Assembly: GCF_029227915.1 (NCBI RefSeq)
Contig: NC_079879.1
Location: 6,694,001-6,758,000 of the forward strand
Origin: Hydractinia symbiolongicarpus
Lineage: Eukaryota; Cnidaria; Hydrozoa; Anthoathecata; Hydractiniidae
Direction of reading: 5' to 3'
Length of the DNA: 64,000 bases
Made by a program: the position numbers and the translations under genes. Below are positions 37,682 through 50,469 of the stretch, piece after piece (position 1 is the first letter of the stretch; every line of letters begins with the position of its first letter). Under the pieces are notes generated by a model. That model was not told where the DNA came from, ran no database searches, and saw only the letters and a list, made by a program, of their open reading frames with translations.

Positions 37682-39930
37682 CATCCTTCGAAAAATCCAT
37701 ATGATTAATTGTAAATATAAAAAGAAATAATATTAAGACGAAGGGCTATAGCAAAGATTTTATTTATTGAATAACTTATATATCGTATAAATACGTTTTT
37801 AATACCTAATGTTGTTGCGTCTGTTGCTCTCACCGTTTCTGCACTACTTATTCCACATTTTCTTTCCCACATAAATGTAATCAAATGTATGTTCTCATGC
37901 AGTTATCATATTCAAATCTGTTTTTGTTCAATTGCGCTAAATACAAAATATATTACAAATAGCGGCAGATAAAAAGCTATCCGCGGGAATGTAACTTTCA
38001 AAAAATAGGAAAGAAAGCAGGCATAATAGAATTTTTTTTATAAGAGTAAGCTGTTATGTAAGACTTCAGATGTAAAACCCATTCTAAAAAACTCAATTTT
38101 CAGCTACGGATGTAAACACGTAGATATTTTAAGAGTTGAGTTTGTGTAATAAAAGTGATGAAATTAAATCCAATGTTTATTGATCTGGAGGTCTCAGGGT
38201 GCTGATTAAAATTATCAAGATAGCAAATATAGCAAGCAAATTTATAGAACTATCAATCTAAGTTAACTGATGAAGACATGATGAATTGACTAAACTATAA
38301 TTATAGTTCCGCAATTCCCCTTCATTATTGTCCTAATTAAAAAACATATTCTTTACCTGTAACTTTATTTGAATATTCTTAAAAATGAATTTTGTTTTCA
38401 AAAAAGGAACATGGCTTTAATCAAACTCAGGCTAAATTTAGGACATGGAATTGGATTGACAGTAACATAAATAGGTACAACAAACAAGGAGTAATTCCAA
38501 CCTGTTTATTTCACACAGTAACGTAATGAATGACGCAGCATGCATTATTGTTATGTGTCGAAGTTAAGGAGAAAAGAACAACAAGAGTAATTAGAGAAAA
38601 ATGGCTCATTAAAACTACTTCGAGAACAATTAGGGGAAGTCGGTGTTTTTAATCGACGACAACCATTACGAAGTGTGACCGGAATTTGAAATCAGAGAAA
38701 ATATAATACCTAATTTTTTTATGGGAAGCATAAGATTTAAATAAATAATTCTGATTGATAAATAAGATATTCTGATTTAAGAGTGACACAGAATGCGTTT
38801 CTTTGGTCAAGTATACAGTGTAAAGAACGCTGTACTGAAACAAACCTTTAAAACAAAATTGATAAAGAAGCACATTTCCTTAAATTTGGGTCACGCCTTT
38901 GCAAAAAAAAGTTTTAACAAAAATGTCTGTTTTTTATAGAATTGGAAAATACTATAATTGAATATATTTTCGTATGTATGGCCAAAGCAGGTCACGTGAT
39001 TTAACGTCTTTAAAGGGCGTGCAAAGCATGAAAGCGCTCACATGTCAATTAGTTGTAGAACTGTAAGCAATATTGTGTATGCATAATATAAGCAGTTTTT
39101 TGAATAGTTTGTAATGCTGTTGTAAAATTAGTGTTTATTTAACGATACACTTAACCTTGGAGGGTTAGTGGCTGTAGCACTGGTCCAAGGATATGTTTCC
39201 CCATAGAATGGGTTTTTTCGTATCCGGCGTAGCTACGATTTCGGAAATGTTTTGATTGTAAACTAGCGATTGTATTTTTGTCCGTAAGAGATATAGATGA
39301 AATATATTGTGTTAAGGCTCCGAAAGCAGACGGCTCTTAAACCTAAGATGACACAGATGTCGAAGTTCTTAAGTATTCCCTGTTTCAGAATTGAAAAAAT
39401 AAATAATGCTTTTTAAATTCACCTTTCAGTAACGATCATTTAGATATTAAATGCTTGACAATTTTTTCAAATGGGATTATATAACTCCGTTAGTGCTCTT
39501 CTCTCCTAATTGACAACAGAGCGTGTGTAGTATCGAGTTTCTTACCTTGATGTTAAAGGTACGAAAGTTTTTTGGTTTTTGAAACAAATCTCTTTAGGTA
39601 AGGTTTTAGTTTTAAAAAGTACATGTTTTTTTTATAAGAAATATACTTTATAAGCATTAATTAGACAAAGAATATCCTAAGATAATGCTCATTTTGAAAT
39701 TTTTGAACCTTTGGTTTTTGGTATTTTCTTTTTGATTTTTGGTATTTGGTGTTTTCTCAGGTTTTCTTGGAAATATTCCCCTGAAAAATCCACTTATCTT
39801 TCTGTCACTTAAATTTGGCTGCTGAAACAATAGCACCCTAGGGGTAACTTGTACGCCAGTTTCCATTCCCATATCTTTTACCTTAACTGTGCTAAAAATA
39901 CGCTAAGAATGTTAAAACCAAAAAATGCAT
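37682..39930. other. 3' flank of gene B and non-coding interval
   Basis: The first ~120 bases (CATCC, ATATAAAAAG, GGGCTATAGC, ATAACTTATAT) match the gene A 3' flank, a likely 3' UTR. The rest has no supported gene. The stretch 39700-39770 is low-complexity TTTTTGGTATTT-type sequence that generates a spurious minus-strand frame. Confidence 0.45.
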
Positions 39931-40000
39931 GAATTAGTCAGGGTTTGAATCCAAGACCTCCCGCACTTGCAGCGATCACTCTACCATAAGGCTACCATTC
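39931..40000 (-). pseudogene. tRNA-like sequence (tRNA pseudogene or SINE head)
   Basis: On the minus strand, TAGCCTTATGGTAGAGTG resembles a D-arm/A box, and GGATTCAAACCC 30 bases on resembles a T-arm/B box, at normal tRNA spacing. The acceptor stem pairs in only about five of seven positions and the anticodon stem does not pair, so an active tRNA is unlikely. It does not share the body of the SINE at 40967. Confidence 0.4.
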
Positions 40001-40966
40001 TGTGAATTTATGGTCGTTCATTTAAACTTCCAGAACGCTCTTGAAACGCAATATTAAGATTGCTGTAGTAACGTATACTTTTTTGCTACATAAACTAAAC
40101 TCTAATTAAACTAAAATTGATTAGCTGGAACAGACGTTAAGGATTTGCTTTACGTGTTTTCAGATTGTCCAATTAGAATACTGAAGTATTTCAATTTAGA
40201 TAAAGTTTTTACCTTTAAAAAGTCAAGAATGTCAAAAAAATTGTGACATCATCAAAAATCAACTACATTGTTAAAAGTCAATAACGTCGCTAAAATGTTT
40301 CTTCAATTTACTTTAATTACCCGTCCTGTTTTAACTTAAGAACAGAAAGAAAAAAGGACAAGCTTGATACGTTAAGAACTATTTATCATATACTTCGCAT
40401 TTGCAGAAAATGTTAATTTTACCGTTCATTCTTGTTTTTCAATTATAATAGTTTGCTTTCTGTGCAGTTAATGATCTAGTTTTATGTGCATTGGGTGTAT
40501 AATCAATAATTTCTTGCATTAGTTACTTTAATGTTAATGTAAGCATGATTTATCCGAAATGAAAGTTTTGCGCGCGTGTAGAAAGCTAATGCGCAGGTGT
40601 ACAAAGTTACTTCGCATGTGCAGTTCACGCAACTCCTAAAATGAAGAACTTCATATAAACTGGAAAAAATTCCATCGCGTATTAAATCTCGCTACGGCTA
40701 AGTCATATATGGCTATCAAACTCGCCTGTTTTTCCTCTCACTTTTTCTGTTTGTATTTTATTGATCGAAAGTGTTAGCATTCTAAAGTGAGGAAACAATC
40801 AGAAAAATTTTCAGAAACACGTATCTCAAGCAATACTTTAAATTTTGTTAAATTTGGCTTTTGTTTATGTACAAAAATGTGCAGCGAAGCCACAAACTTA
40901 AACAACTATGTAATAGTCGTAAAAACTGGAGATGACATAAAATGCTTATGTAGACCTTGCATCATG
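40001..40966. other. unassigned non-coding stretch
   Basis: Short frames only. No gene or repeat recognised. Confidence 0.4.
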
Positions 40967-41260
40967 CGGAGATGGTGTAGTGGTAGCACATTTGGGTTGT
41001 GATCATATGGTCTGAAGTTTGAGTCCCCACTTCCGCGCATTTTAAATGTAGTGTTGTCGTGTTGTCAACTCATTTGGTGCCATCTACTGAACGCCAATCG
41101 GCTTGTGTGGCAGGCAAGTAAGTTAGAACAATGCTGTATGTATCTCGTGTGGTATTGTAACATAGCTGCAGTTGGAGGAAAGGGAGAGCCAGCCGTTAGG
41201 ATGGAATCCCCAAAAACATTAACACTTCCCGTTACATCAGCAATTCCTGAATTTTAAAGA
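40967..41260 (+). mobile_element. tRNA-derived SINE, copy 2
   Basis: GCGGAGATGGTGTAGTGGTA gives a strong A box; GTTTGAGTCCCC gives the B box, and GCGGAGA...CTTCCGC can form most of an acceptor stem. The position equivalent to an anticodon reads GTG, but its stem is unpaired. The body (ATTTTAAATGTAGTGTTGTC, TTTGGTGCCATCTACTGAAC, GGCTTGTGTGGCAGGCAAGT) matches copy 1 at 2103-2290. This copy is longer at its 3' end (to about 41260). Confidence 0.75.
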
Positions 41261-43119
41261 TTTTAAAACTGTGAACTCATTTTACAGTATTTTATGAATC
41301 TAAATTCTAACTAGAACATTTTCCATGATTACACAAATAAATTAATGCCTAACTGGGACATTTAAACACGTTGTCGGTCCGTTTCAGCTTTTTGCTAATT
41401 ACAGGTTTAAGTAGAATAACAGCTCAGCGCAAAACAAACTTTTATATTTTTCAATTCACAAACCTAGACAGTGTACAAATCGCCTACTCTGCTAATTTGT
41501 GCCCACGACCTATTTTTCAATTAATCGGAAAAAACAAAGAATTGATACCTTGTCAACGCTTCTAATAATATACATCGATACATCAAAAGTATTGTTTTTA
41601 AATAATTAACAAATGACCAAGCAAAAAGCATTCGATACGACACGAGGAAGAACATACTCGACTACTTGAAACGGAAAACTTACGCCGAAAACAGAAAAAA
41701 TACATTACGTTCACTTGCTTCGTTCCCTCTCTCAGTAAATATTATTCCAATGAATTGTTCCAAAACATTATAATGTAAAGGAATAAAAAAAGATTATTTT
41801 TGCCATAAAATCCAATAAACGATTAGAATTATTAATCTAGCGCTGACTTTCGTGTAATTGATAGCTAATGAATACAAGTTTGTATTATAAATATATTTCT
41901 ATCAATGTATAAATTCAACAATTCTAAAAAACAGGTGTGCTTAGGTTATATGTTTGATTATGAGTTTCACACTTATTTAAAATTCTATGAGGAGTACACG
42001 TTTGTTTGTTTTTTTACAATATTGGAATTTCACAATTTACCTAGGATTTCATATAATACATTTTCTGAAAAAAGAATGGGAGAAAGCGGCAACACATAAG
42101 AAAAAAACTAATTTGGCTAAAGATGTATTTGACTACGTTGACGCTCTGACGCTCTTGACGCATTGATAGCTAGGCTTTCACAGTATTAAAAAAGAGTGTT
42201 TAAGCACCCAAATTTTGAGTAGGAAAGGGTAAAGGTAAAAGGAATAACATTATTAATGATTTTTCAATTTTAGAAAAAGTATTTTCAAAAGTGCATTCAT
42301 AAAGAGCCACTAAACAAGGGTGTATAAAAAAAATATTAGATTACATGAGGTTTTCATAATGTCTGGTTGCTATGACAAAGTCTTTCTGATGGGTTTTCTT
42401 GTGGACAGATTCCCAACTTAGAAGTATTTCCTGCAGCATGTTAAGGCTGGTTTGTGTGGTTTTCATTATAAAACACATCATATGCTTGTCTTAGTAAAAT
42501 AATATACTATAACGAGCAACTCAATGAAAATCATTAGTATCCACGTTTCTTAGCGGGTTTTGTCATATCTATTGTTTATTCATAATTGATATGGCATGTG
42601 CGTATTAGAATGCGTAACTGTAAAATTATCTTATCCGAAAGGAGAGTAGAAACGGTGCAATCAGATTTTAACTTCTTGTTTTAGCGTGGTGTATGTCAAG
42701 TTTTGCTTATTGGCAGCCCAATTCGCGGCAAGACGGGTCACTTAACAGAAAAGAAATGGAAAAATTTCAGGATGACAAAATTTACATGATTTTTTGTTTG
42801 CTTGGAAAAGAAACTATAGTATATATGCTAAAACCTAAAACCAAAATTACACAAAAAAAATAAAAATAAAAAATGGTACCACTTTAGTAGTTGGTGTAAA
42901 AATGCACGAAAAAGGAAAAAATGCTTAAAAACTTTAAAATATCCACAAAAAAATTAATATTTTAGAAATACCTAAATTGAATAAAAAGTATTCATACTAA
43001 ATAATATAACCAGAAGTCTAAATATTGTTAAAAAGAAACAGAGTCGAAAAAGTTTCTTTTAAATTGATATTTCGAATTTACATTCCAAAGGCCATCATCT
43101 GAAAAAATTATTCACAAAA
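41261..43119. other. non-coding interval
   Basis: A/T-rich, with several poly-A runs near 42850-42960. No gene, RNA or transposon end recognised. Confidence 0.4.
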
Positions 43120-43990
43120 ATCATACACTGAACTTTCCGAAGAACAGCAGTGTTCACGTAACCAAGCCAAACATTTGACACATTGAATCCATGACTCACC
43201 TGGTAGAGAATCAAGCCACAAATCACCACAAACAAAATATTCGCCATCCTCAGAACTTAGTGCCACGTTTTTCGTTTTTGGCAACAAAATTTTATTTGCC
43301 TGCGAAACATTTCTTCGCTATTGAACTACTTTTACTGAATTGTGCTTTTTGTAAGATGTTGTTTTCTTTCTCTCAAGAATTTCTGGAGCCATGACAATCT
43401 CGTCGAAAGTTACTTGCATTTGTGACGAGAAGGCAACAGATTCCTCGTTATCACTTGTCACCACCAAAGGACGTGGATGGTCATACAAACAGGTGCGTCG
43501 TAATTGCCTGTTGTCACCTATTGCGTACTGGGTGTAGAAACAACTTCTGCAGTATTGGAATCACTGCTGGATAAAAGTGGATCTCTATGAACTGACAGGA
43601 ATTCGGTTTCGGGCAAAATGTTGGAATTTTGGAACAATACCGATAAACCTAGATCTTGATGAAGCATGTTTAATGGTTGCTGCTTTCATGTACGCCGTCT
43701 TGAGTAAACTAGCTATCTTATCTACTATGATACCTCTAATTGGATGTAATCGCACCCATGAGGTACAAGCGGCATTGAAGGCAACTTTAAGTTGTTCAAA
43801 AAATGTACAATCCAGAGGTTGTAACTTGTGCGAAGTGTGTGGAGGAAGTGAGAGCATTTTTATTCCATTACTCTGGCAAAGTTTATAAGTTCAATATTCT
43901 TTCTAAAATAACGAGCATTTGGTCATCTTTTGTTGCCTTTGTATGTTGGCTTAAGTGTCTTAAGTACTTCATGAATTGATTCCTATTAAT
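43120..43990 (-). pseudogene. pogo/Tigger-like (DDE_1) transposase, C-terminal fossil
   Basis: On the minus strand, NGIKMLSLPPHTSHKLQPLD (just before 43800) is the strongly conserved end of the DDE_1 domain in Tigger/jerky-like transposases, where it precedes the last catalytic Asp/Glu region. It is followed in one frame by CTFFEQLKVAF, SWVRLHP and AYMKAATIKHAS to 43585. Beyond a frame break, DGEYFVCGDLWLDSLPGESW, then IQCVKCLAWLREHCCS (43250-43140), recalls the Cys/His-rich tail found in many such proteins. Weak DDE sequence lies before it near 43900. Stops at several points and the missing N-terminus make it non-functional. Terminal inverted repeats were not found. Confidence 0.78.
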
Positions 43991-45309
43991 CCAACTATTA
44001 CTCGAAAGAAATCGGATAGTAAAATTCCTCCTCAAATGTTTGATTTTGTTTTGATTCTAGAAAACCATTGTCGGCAAGTGTTTTTATCTCATTTCAGAAA
44101 TTAATTTTGCCATATCGAGCATTTGCTAACTTCCAGTTATCTCTTATAATAATAAGAAATTGCGTGTACTGTTTTTATAACCAATGGGAATGTAATACAC
44201 CTTTCCGAGTCGCAGTGTGCACTTCAACGTTGAGACAACGTTGAAAAGAAGATAATCAACGTCATTTCTATGTTGTTGGAAAATGTTTTCGTAGCCGTTA
44301 CGTAAATTCTTCACAATGCTAAAACAACGTCTAATCAAAGTCCTTTCTATGTTGTTTATGATCTTAAATCCGTTATGCAATACATTATTAACGCTAATTT
44401 ATTTTCTTTGTTGTTCAGAAAAGTCATTGCAACCCTTATTCCATTTATTTTCAGCGCTTAAGCAAGAGGCTTTTAGCAAAATTAATGCATAATGTGCTCA
44501 CGTAACCTCTCCGCAGCATGATCCCGACAATTTTGTTACGTTATTTGTATATGACTATTCCGAATAGAAATAATATAATTTGCACCGTTAACGCAACTTA
44601 GCGGTAGCAACTAAGAGTGGGAGGTTTTACTGACACGACGTATTGACTTTACTTTTCTTTCACATTTCGCGACGCTACAAACAAACAAAACTAAATTACT
44701 TAAACAACAGAAACAAAAAGTGTATATAAATAAAATGACATAAAACAAAAATAATGCTGAAAGCACGAGGCCGAGGCCGAACGGCCAATGCATTCGACAT
44801 AAATAACACAAGCTAGAACACATACAAGAAAAGCATATACGCACTAAAACAACAAATTCTCTTCACTTCACTTCAACGTACACATATGGCACAGACACTT
44901 TACGCACTGACAAACAGAAGCTTATGCACGCAAAACACGACAAATACGCTATACCCAAGGGACGCAATATAAAACAGCATACAACAGACAAACTGAACAT
45001 AAAAAAGTGTTTGCAAAAAAAACGGAAAGAAAAATAACCAGATGCTCCTATGTAGGGTTGGGGGATTAGTTGCGCTCAATACAGAAACATGCACTGTATG
45101 TCATTTTTTTATCATAAACAACAGCAATACAACCAAATTTTCCAATAAAACATGCTTAATGAGACTGTAAAGTGCTTCATAATAACAAAATATGGCATTA
45201 AAACAATGCGTGTAGTATTCACAACTGGTACTAATTAGAAATCTCCAGTATTTTAACCCAATAAAAAAGTAATGCAGTTTGGGGACGACATTGTTAAAAT
45301 GTATGCTTT
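43991..45309. other. non-coding interval
   Basis: Frames near 44611-45094 on the minus strand are Cys/Phe/Leu-rich without recognisable motifs. A local duplication, CAACGTTGA...GATAATCAACGTC / AACAACGTCTAATCAAAGTC with TTTCTATGTTGTT, occurs at 44225-44365. Confidence 0.4.
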
Positions 45310-46235
45310 AAATGAATATCTACAGCTGTCGTAGCTTCACGTGCCAGGTCCGCCTTCTGATAATGCAGCCTGTTAGCATGCTCCAACAATCTAAATTGTC
45401 AAGCAAAGCTGTTGTACTCAAGTCTTTAATCAAGCATTGGTTAGAGAACCTTCTGTCGAAAATCAGATACGAAGTCGAACTTGCAACCGCCAAGTTAATT
45501 TATCAAAGTATAGTGATGCCAAAGTTCACCTATTGTGGGCTGCATCTCTTGGCACTCACGAACACTCAGCATAACAAAATGGATTCCCTGCACAGGAGAG
45601 CTTTGCGTGTTGTGTATAGATGTAGAGATTATAGTGATCCGAACAATCAGCTTAAATCAATAGTAAATGAAAAAAAAAAACGTGCGTGTTTGATTGTCAA
45701 AACGAGTCTTGATGGTACTGCAACAAATGTCTTTCAGAACTATTTTCACGCTCAAAATCATGAAATGAACACGAGAAATAACAGAAAGTTGATTACTATT
45801 CCAAAAATTAAAACGGAGTATGCCAGAAAAAGTTTTTATTTCATATGAGCAAAAATTTATAATACGCTTCGTCTAGAGGCCCGTTCTTTAGGCATGTCTG
45901 ATTTTAAAACATTTTTAAATGAGCATTTCAATTAGTTTTTATTAATAATACTTAGGTCTTTAGCCAGTCGTTAAATTGGTTTACCAGTTTGTCTCTGCCT
46001 TCAATCTTTTTTCCTAGGTTATTTTAAACTCTTTTTCACCCTACTTCTTTATTTTGACCAGTCCTTGATTCTTGTGTGTCTATCATACTTGGTTTTATTA
46101 TTTATGTATATATATTTATATTTTAATGTCTTTTTATATATTTCAACTGGACACATATTTATAACAGCTTTTAGTTGACATGTATATCCAGTATAAATAT
46201 TCGTTTAATAAAATAAAATAAAAAAATAAAAAGAA
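45310..46235 (+). mobile_element. 5'-truncated LINE, C-terminal RT region and 3' tail
   Basis: The frame 45312-45845 encodes the region after the catalytic RT core of a jockey/CR1-type non-LTR retrotransposon: KIRYEVELATAKLIYQSIVM, PKFTYCG, LTNTQHNKMDSLHRRALRVV, then RNNRKLITIPKIKTEYARKS. An in-frame TGA at 45846 interrupts it. The same frame then continues with AKIYNTLRLEARSLGMSDFK and TFLNEHFN to a second stop near 45935, the normal C-terminus for such proteins. About 270 bases of 3' UTR follow, then an (AAATA)n-type tail at 46208-46235, marking the retroposition end. The catalytic YADD region is absent, as expected for 5' truncation. The clade is not certain. Confidence 0.8.
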
Positions 46236-47929
46236 AATATGTTCACTTGTGTCAGTTGTGAAAAGATAAAGCTGTTTGTTATGGATACCAGTTGCAAATA
46301 CGATCATTTTACTATGTCGATAATACACGATTAATTCTCATGGGATATATTTGATTTTTAATGTGGAATTGAAAGGAGGCTTTATCGAGTATTTACAGTA
46401 CTCCATGAAAATTGTGTATCTGCAAACCTCTAGCCCTGAAAACAAGTTTGTAAAAGTTATTATAAAAATAATCCGATACATTTTAGGACTTTCACGCATT
46501 CATGCATAAAAACAAAAACAAGATCTCTAATACAATACTCATTCCAAAAAGCTTGGAGTCAATTCAACTTCTGGCAACCTAAATGTTTTTTTAGTTGTTG
46601 GCGGTTATTTATCACCAGCACGTTAATATTGTACTACACTATAAATTATTTTAAAGATTATAAAACAGAAAAATGTTCAGCGAAATTTCTTTCGCTCCTT
46701 CACATCTGTTCAGTACGTATTAATCGATGCTATATACACGTACGTAATAAGAGTATAGACATAATTTTTCGTTGGGACAGCTAAAGTTTTTTACCATAGT
46801 TTTTAGAACTGAATTATTTTAGGTTGCTGGCAGACGTTATCATCAGCAAAAGTTCATACTTGATCTAAGAAACATCATTATAGTAATCCTTAAGTTCACC
46901 CATTCAATACTACAAGTACCAAACACGTCTGCTAATGAGATAACTAGTCAGTATATGATTCAACCACATCAAGCATCCAACCTATCTGTGCACAGAAATC
47001 ATGCTTTTCAGTTGGCTTTTGCAGCCTGTCTGTATGCTCCTCCTAAAATTTCAAGCACGACATGAAAGCAAATAGCAAAAACTTTTAATAATTATGAATA
47101 TAAAGTTTCATGACCAATTTTGATGTTTGCTCAACCCTTATATAGTTATTTTATTATGCCTGATTTAATTGATACTGATTTTAAGAATTACGAACCCAAA
47201 AAAACAGGACAATATTATTGAAACAAATTATAATAAAAATCGTATTTGCTTCAGAAAAAATTTTCTAGGAATAATTTGTTTTTTCTGCCGTTAAATAATA
47301 AAAAGAAAGCAATAGAGACACAATAGTTGAACGATGAATTTCAAATACCTTTTTTCAAAACTTCGTTTACCGAGACTAAAGCACGAAAACCATATTGGTT
47401 TGGAAGTGATGGTGTCAGGTTTCTTAGTCTTTGTTTGACTGTTTTCTTTTCTATAAACTTTGCATCTATAGGAATAGTTATTTTTAGTAGTTCTTCTATG
47501 TTGAGATGAATATATCATCACGATTTCTAGCCATGTTTAGATCTTAAACAAATCCATTTTAAGATTATGGCTATGAACATAGATTTTAAGGCAGCATTCT
47601 GCTAAACCAGCTAGCTAGCTATAACTACACTTTCATATTCCTATTCTTTTAAAGTTTTCATTCAGTTTGGTATAATTTTATTTATTTTTATTTTGGGATT
47701 GTAACTATCTAGCTCACTCTTTAGCAATAAAAAGTAAAAGTTGCGAAATAGCAGTTTCACTATAGCTAGCTATATATCTGTTTGGCTATAGCTAACTATA
47801 TATCTCTTAACCAATAATCTTTATGCAAAATGCAGTTGGTTAGCAACTTCTATTACTATTACGAATACTTATTCCGTCAAAAAAAGCATTTAAGTTTTTT
47901 TTAGCTGGACAGGGTTACAATAAGCTGTT
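46236..47929. other. non-coding interval
   Basis: No gene supported. The stretch 47600-47820 contains repeated GCTAGCTAGCTAT and TATAGCTAACTATATATCTC motifs. Confidence 0.4.
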
Positions 47930-49090
47930 TCACGTGTTTTTGTTTACAGCGAAGTTGCAATAAGGTTTTCTTGGAAAAAGATGCGCCTAAGCGCCTATGC
48001 AACACCGTTTAGCTGTGGTAACAGCGGTCTGTTTTATGTAGGGCTTTTTCAAATCAAGTTGTGATGAAGTTTTTTGAAAAGGGTGTTACGCCTGTGCGGA
48101 TGTGCAACATGTTTTAACTGTACTAACCCCTCAGGCAGGTATCACGATAAATTTTTTAACTTTAACGGAAACTTGTTCCGTAAAATGAAGTAATTATTAT
48201 CTGGCTTTCGGCGCATTTGGGCAACCGCAAATTTTTCCATAAATTAGCTATTCAGCAAGCCTTAAGATTTTGTTGCGCGCGTTTTTCTATTAAATTTTTC
48301 TTCCTGCCTTCACATCAGCACTTTCAACTGTTTTCTCTTTCGGCAAAGTTGTCAAGAAGACTGTCGTGGTCGTAGTCAGTGTTAGGTAGGTCTCAGTTTG
48401 ATCTTTTTTTATTTCGAAAGCGTTTTATATCTGTAATATTTGTTTCTTGTATACGTGTTTCTTGTATACATGTTAAGATGAATACATTTTCCCGCCATAT
48501 AAAAATCTTAAATCAACCAATTTTGGCTACAAACAAACAGGAAGACAAGCCAAGAAGTGGGGTAGGATCCCAAAGTCAAATAGCTGACTAGCCTTATTTA
48601 TTGCTGTTCCTTTACAGGGTGTTATTGGCTGCAACAAAATTTTCAAATATTTTTCTTATGCAAAACGCAGTTTTATGTAGCTACAGCTTTTACTGTAACA
48701 TAAACTTTAGCAGAAGGTCTAAAGTTTCTCAATATTTTTTTACAAAAGGGTTTTGGATGTGTTTTATTTAAATTGTTGGGTGATTGCTTTAGGTGGGCGG
48801 TAAGATGACGGGCTGAAATCGACATTGCGTTAAAGATTTTTGTGAAAAGGGTAGTACTACACGTGTACGCATGTTGGAAACAGCTTACCTGTGCTAAGTG
48901 TTCAATCGCGTGTTTTTTATTTAAACTGAATTTGCAATCAAGTTTCTATGGACAAGATTATTACGCCTAAACGGATGTGTAAGATACCAAGCGCACAGCT
49001 TGGACTCAATTATTTCTGAACTTTCACAGAAACATTTTCCACAAAACATTAAAATTTGGCTGACTGTTTTTTGCTATGACAAGGTACTAA
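47930..49090 (+). repeat. diverged tandem repeat cluster
   Basis: Four imperfect copies of a motif reading roughly GTTGCAATAAGGTTTTCTTG, then GAAAAAG, ACGCCTAAGCGGATGTG, CAACAC, TTTAGCTGT, begin near 47953, 48058, 48830 and 48935. In two of them it is followed by TTTTTAACTTTAACGGAAAC, TGTTCCGTAAAA or equivalents. Divergence is large, so this is an old local amplification. No protein frame spans the copies. Confidence 0.5.
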
Positions 49091-49235
49091 CAAGGTACTT
49101 TTTCAGATAAATTTGCGGGAAAGGATTCATATCAAAAGTATATTACACCCGAAACCGTATAATGGCAGGTCACACTGTTACTTGTGCCTTAACCCAGCTT
49201 AACCCGACGTCGAAACACCACGTCCCCCAACGAGT

Positions 49236-49360
49236 CTCTTTAATAATAGCCGCCATCTGTCTTTCTGTCTCTGCACAAAATGGTACCACATATAGCGAGA
49301 AACACGAAGTACGGTATATAAAGGACGGTCAAACTTGTGGATTTATGCACGGGCCACTGG
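49236..49360 (+). mobile_element. Helitron-like element, left copy of an abutting pair
   Basis: TAATAATAGCCGCCATCTGT, then CTTTCTGTCTCTGCAC, resembles the 5' end and GTCY tract of the complete copies. The body ends with AAGGACGGTCAAACTTGTGG, ATTTATGCACGGGCCACTGG, a mutated form of the hairpin and 3' end. The next base starts another copy. Confidence 0.5.
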
Positions 49361-49460
49361 TCTATATTATAATATCCCTGACGTCTCCCTGTCACGCAAA
49401 ATCGTACTGTAAGTAGCGAGACGCACGCATTGCGGTAAGAAAGGGCGGCTGACCCCTCAA
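49361..49460 (+). mobile_element. Helitron-like element, right copy, 3' end degraded
   Basis: Starts TCTATATTATAATATCCCTG at 49361 with no spacer after the left copy, then CGTCTCCCTGTCACGCAAAA, GAGACGCACGCATTGCGG and AAAGGGCGGCTGACCC. The hairpin and CTAG end are lost. Confidence 0.6.
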
Positions 49461-49719
49461 TACTTAACTGGATATGTTTTTAGCACAATATATCGAACAG
49501 TCAAGCCAATCAATTGAGAATTTTTTAATGGAAAAGTCTTCCTTAAAGCACGCCTCATAATTTGATATGTTTGCTAGCATATTTTCCCATGTCGGAACAG
49601 TTTTTCATAAATCAACTAAACATGTATCGCATTCAATTAATATAAAACAAATGATTTCTGAATTGAACTCATTTGTCTTATGCAACTATATTAAAATTTG
49701 TAACCACCAACAGAAAGAT
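49461..49719. other. left flank of the peptide-gene array
   Basis: Sequence not matching the repeat units. A 60-codon frame here is unremarkable. Confidence 0.4.
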
Positions 49720-50469
49720 GTCACAAAAAGCTGCCTCTTAGCCTGTTAGATAATGCAACGATATTATCTCTGTGTGTTTTCTCTTTCTTATTTGTGAAAG
49801 AAAAGTGTAAAAAATTTCTTTAAAACGAAGGCAATAATCCCTTCGCACTGAAATGAAAAAAGCATCTATCTCGTCACTAAAACGGCTATTTTTATAACCA
49901 CAAAGCTGTGAGAACATTCATTATTGGTCTATTCGTAACCGTAATCCTGACACTAACTTTTAATGTAGATATGTGTACAATAAACACATAGTTCACGTTG
50001 CATTATAGCAGCGAGCTATTGACGACAAAAGAGTGCACAAATAGACTTCAGAAACAACAACAGGGTCGACGAAAGGTTTGTCTGGAGAAACGTTTGGCCG
50101 ACTTTTTTTGTATGATAAGACTGAGTTGATTTCATACAAAAGGGACCATGGAACAATTAAAATTTCGGTAAACAGGAATGAAATATATATATGGGATTTT
50201 CACTACAATATTTAAAAACAACAAGAAAAAGTTAAGGAAATATTAAAAACTATACTATTTTTTGGATTTAAAACATATTTTTAATATGCACAGTAATTTT
50301 TATAGCCTGGATAAACGAGATCATTAACGATTTTGCCACGAAATAACTTTTGTAATTCTACCTCTTTTAAAGAAAAAATTGAATGTGAATATCTGGGTAA
50401 GATATGCGACACAAAGCAACGTGACTTATGAGAAATAAAAGAACTACCTACCACTAAATTCTGCACTTA

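Noticed and set aside
39657-39872. 71-codon minus-strand frame with KNQKENTKNQR
   Set aside because: It derives from short low-complexity TTTTTGGTATTT-type repeats; no start context or homology recognised.
40967-41042. Functional tRNA-His (GTG) gene
   Set aside because: The anticodon stem does not pair, and the same head joined to the same body occurs at 2103, so it is a SINE.
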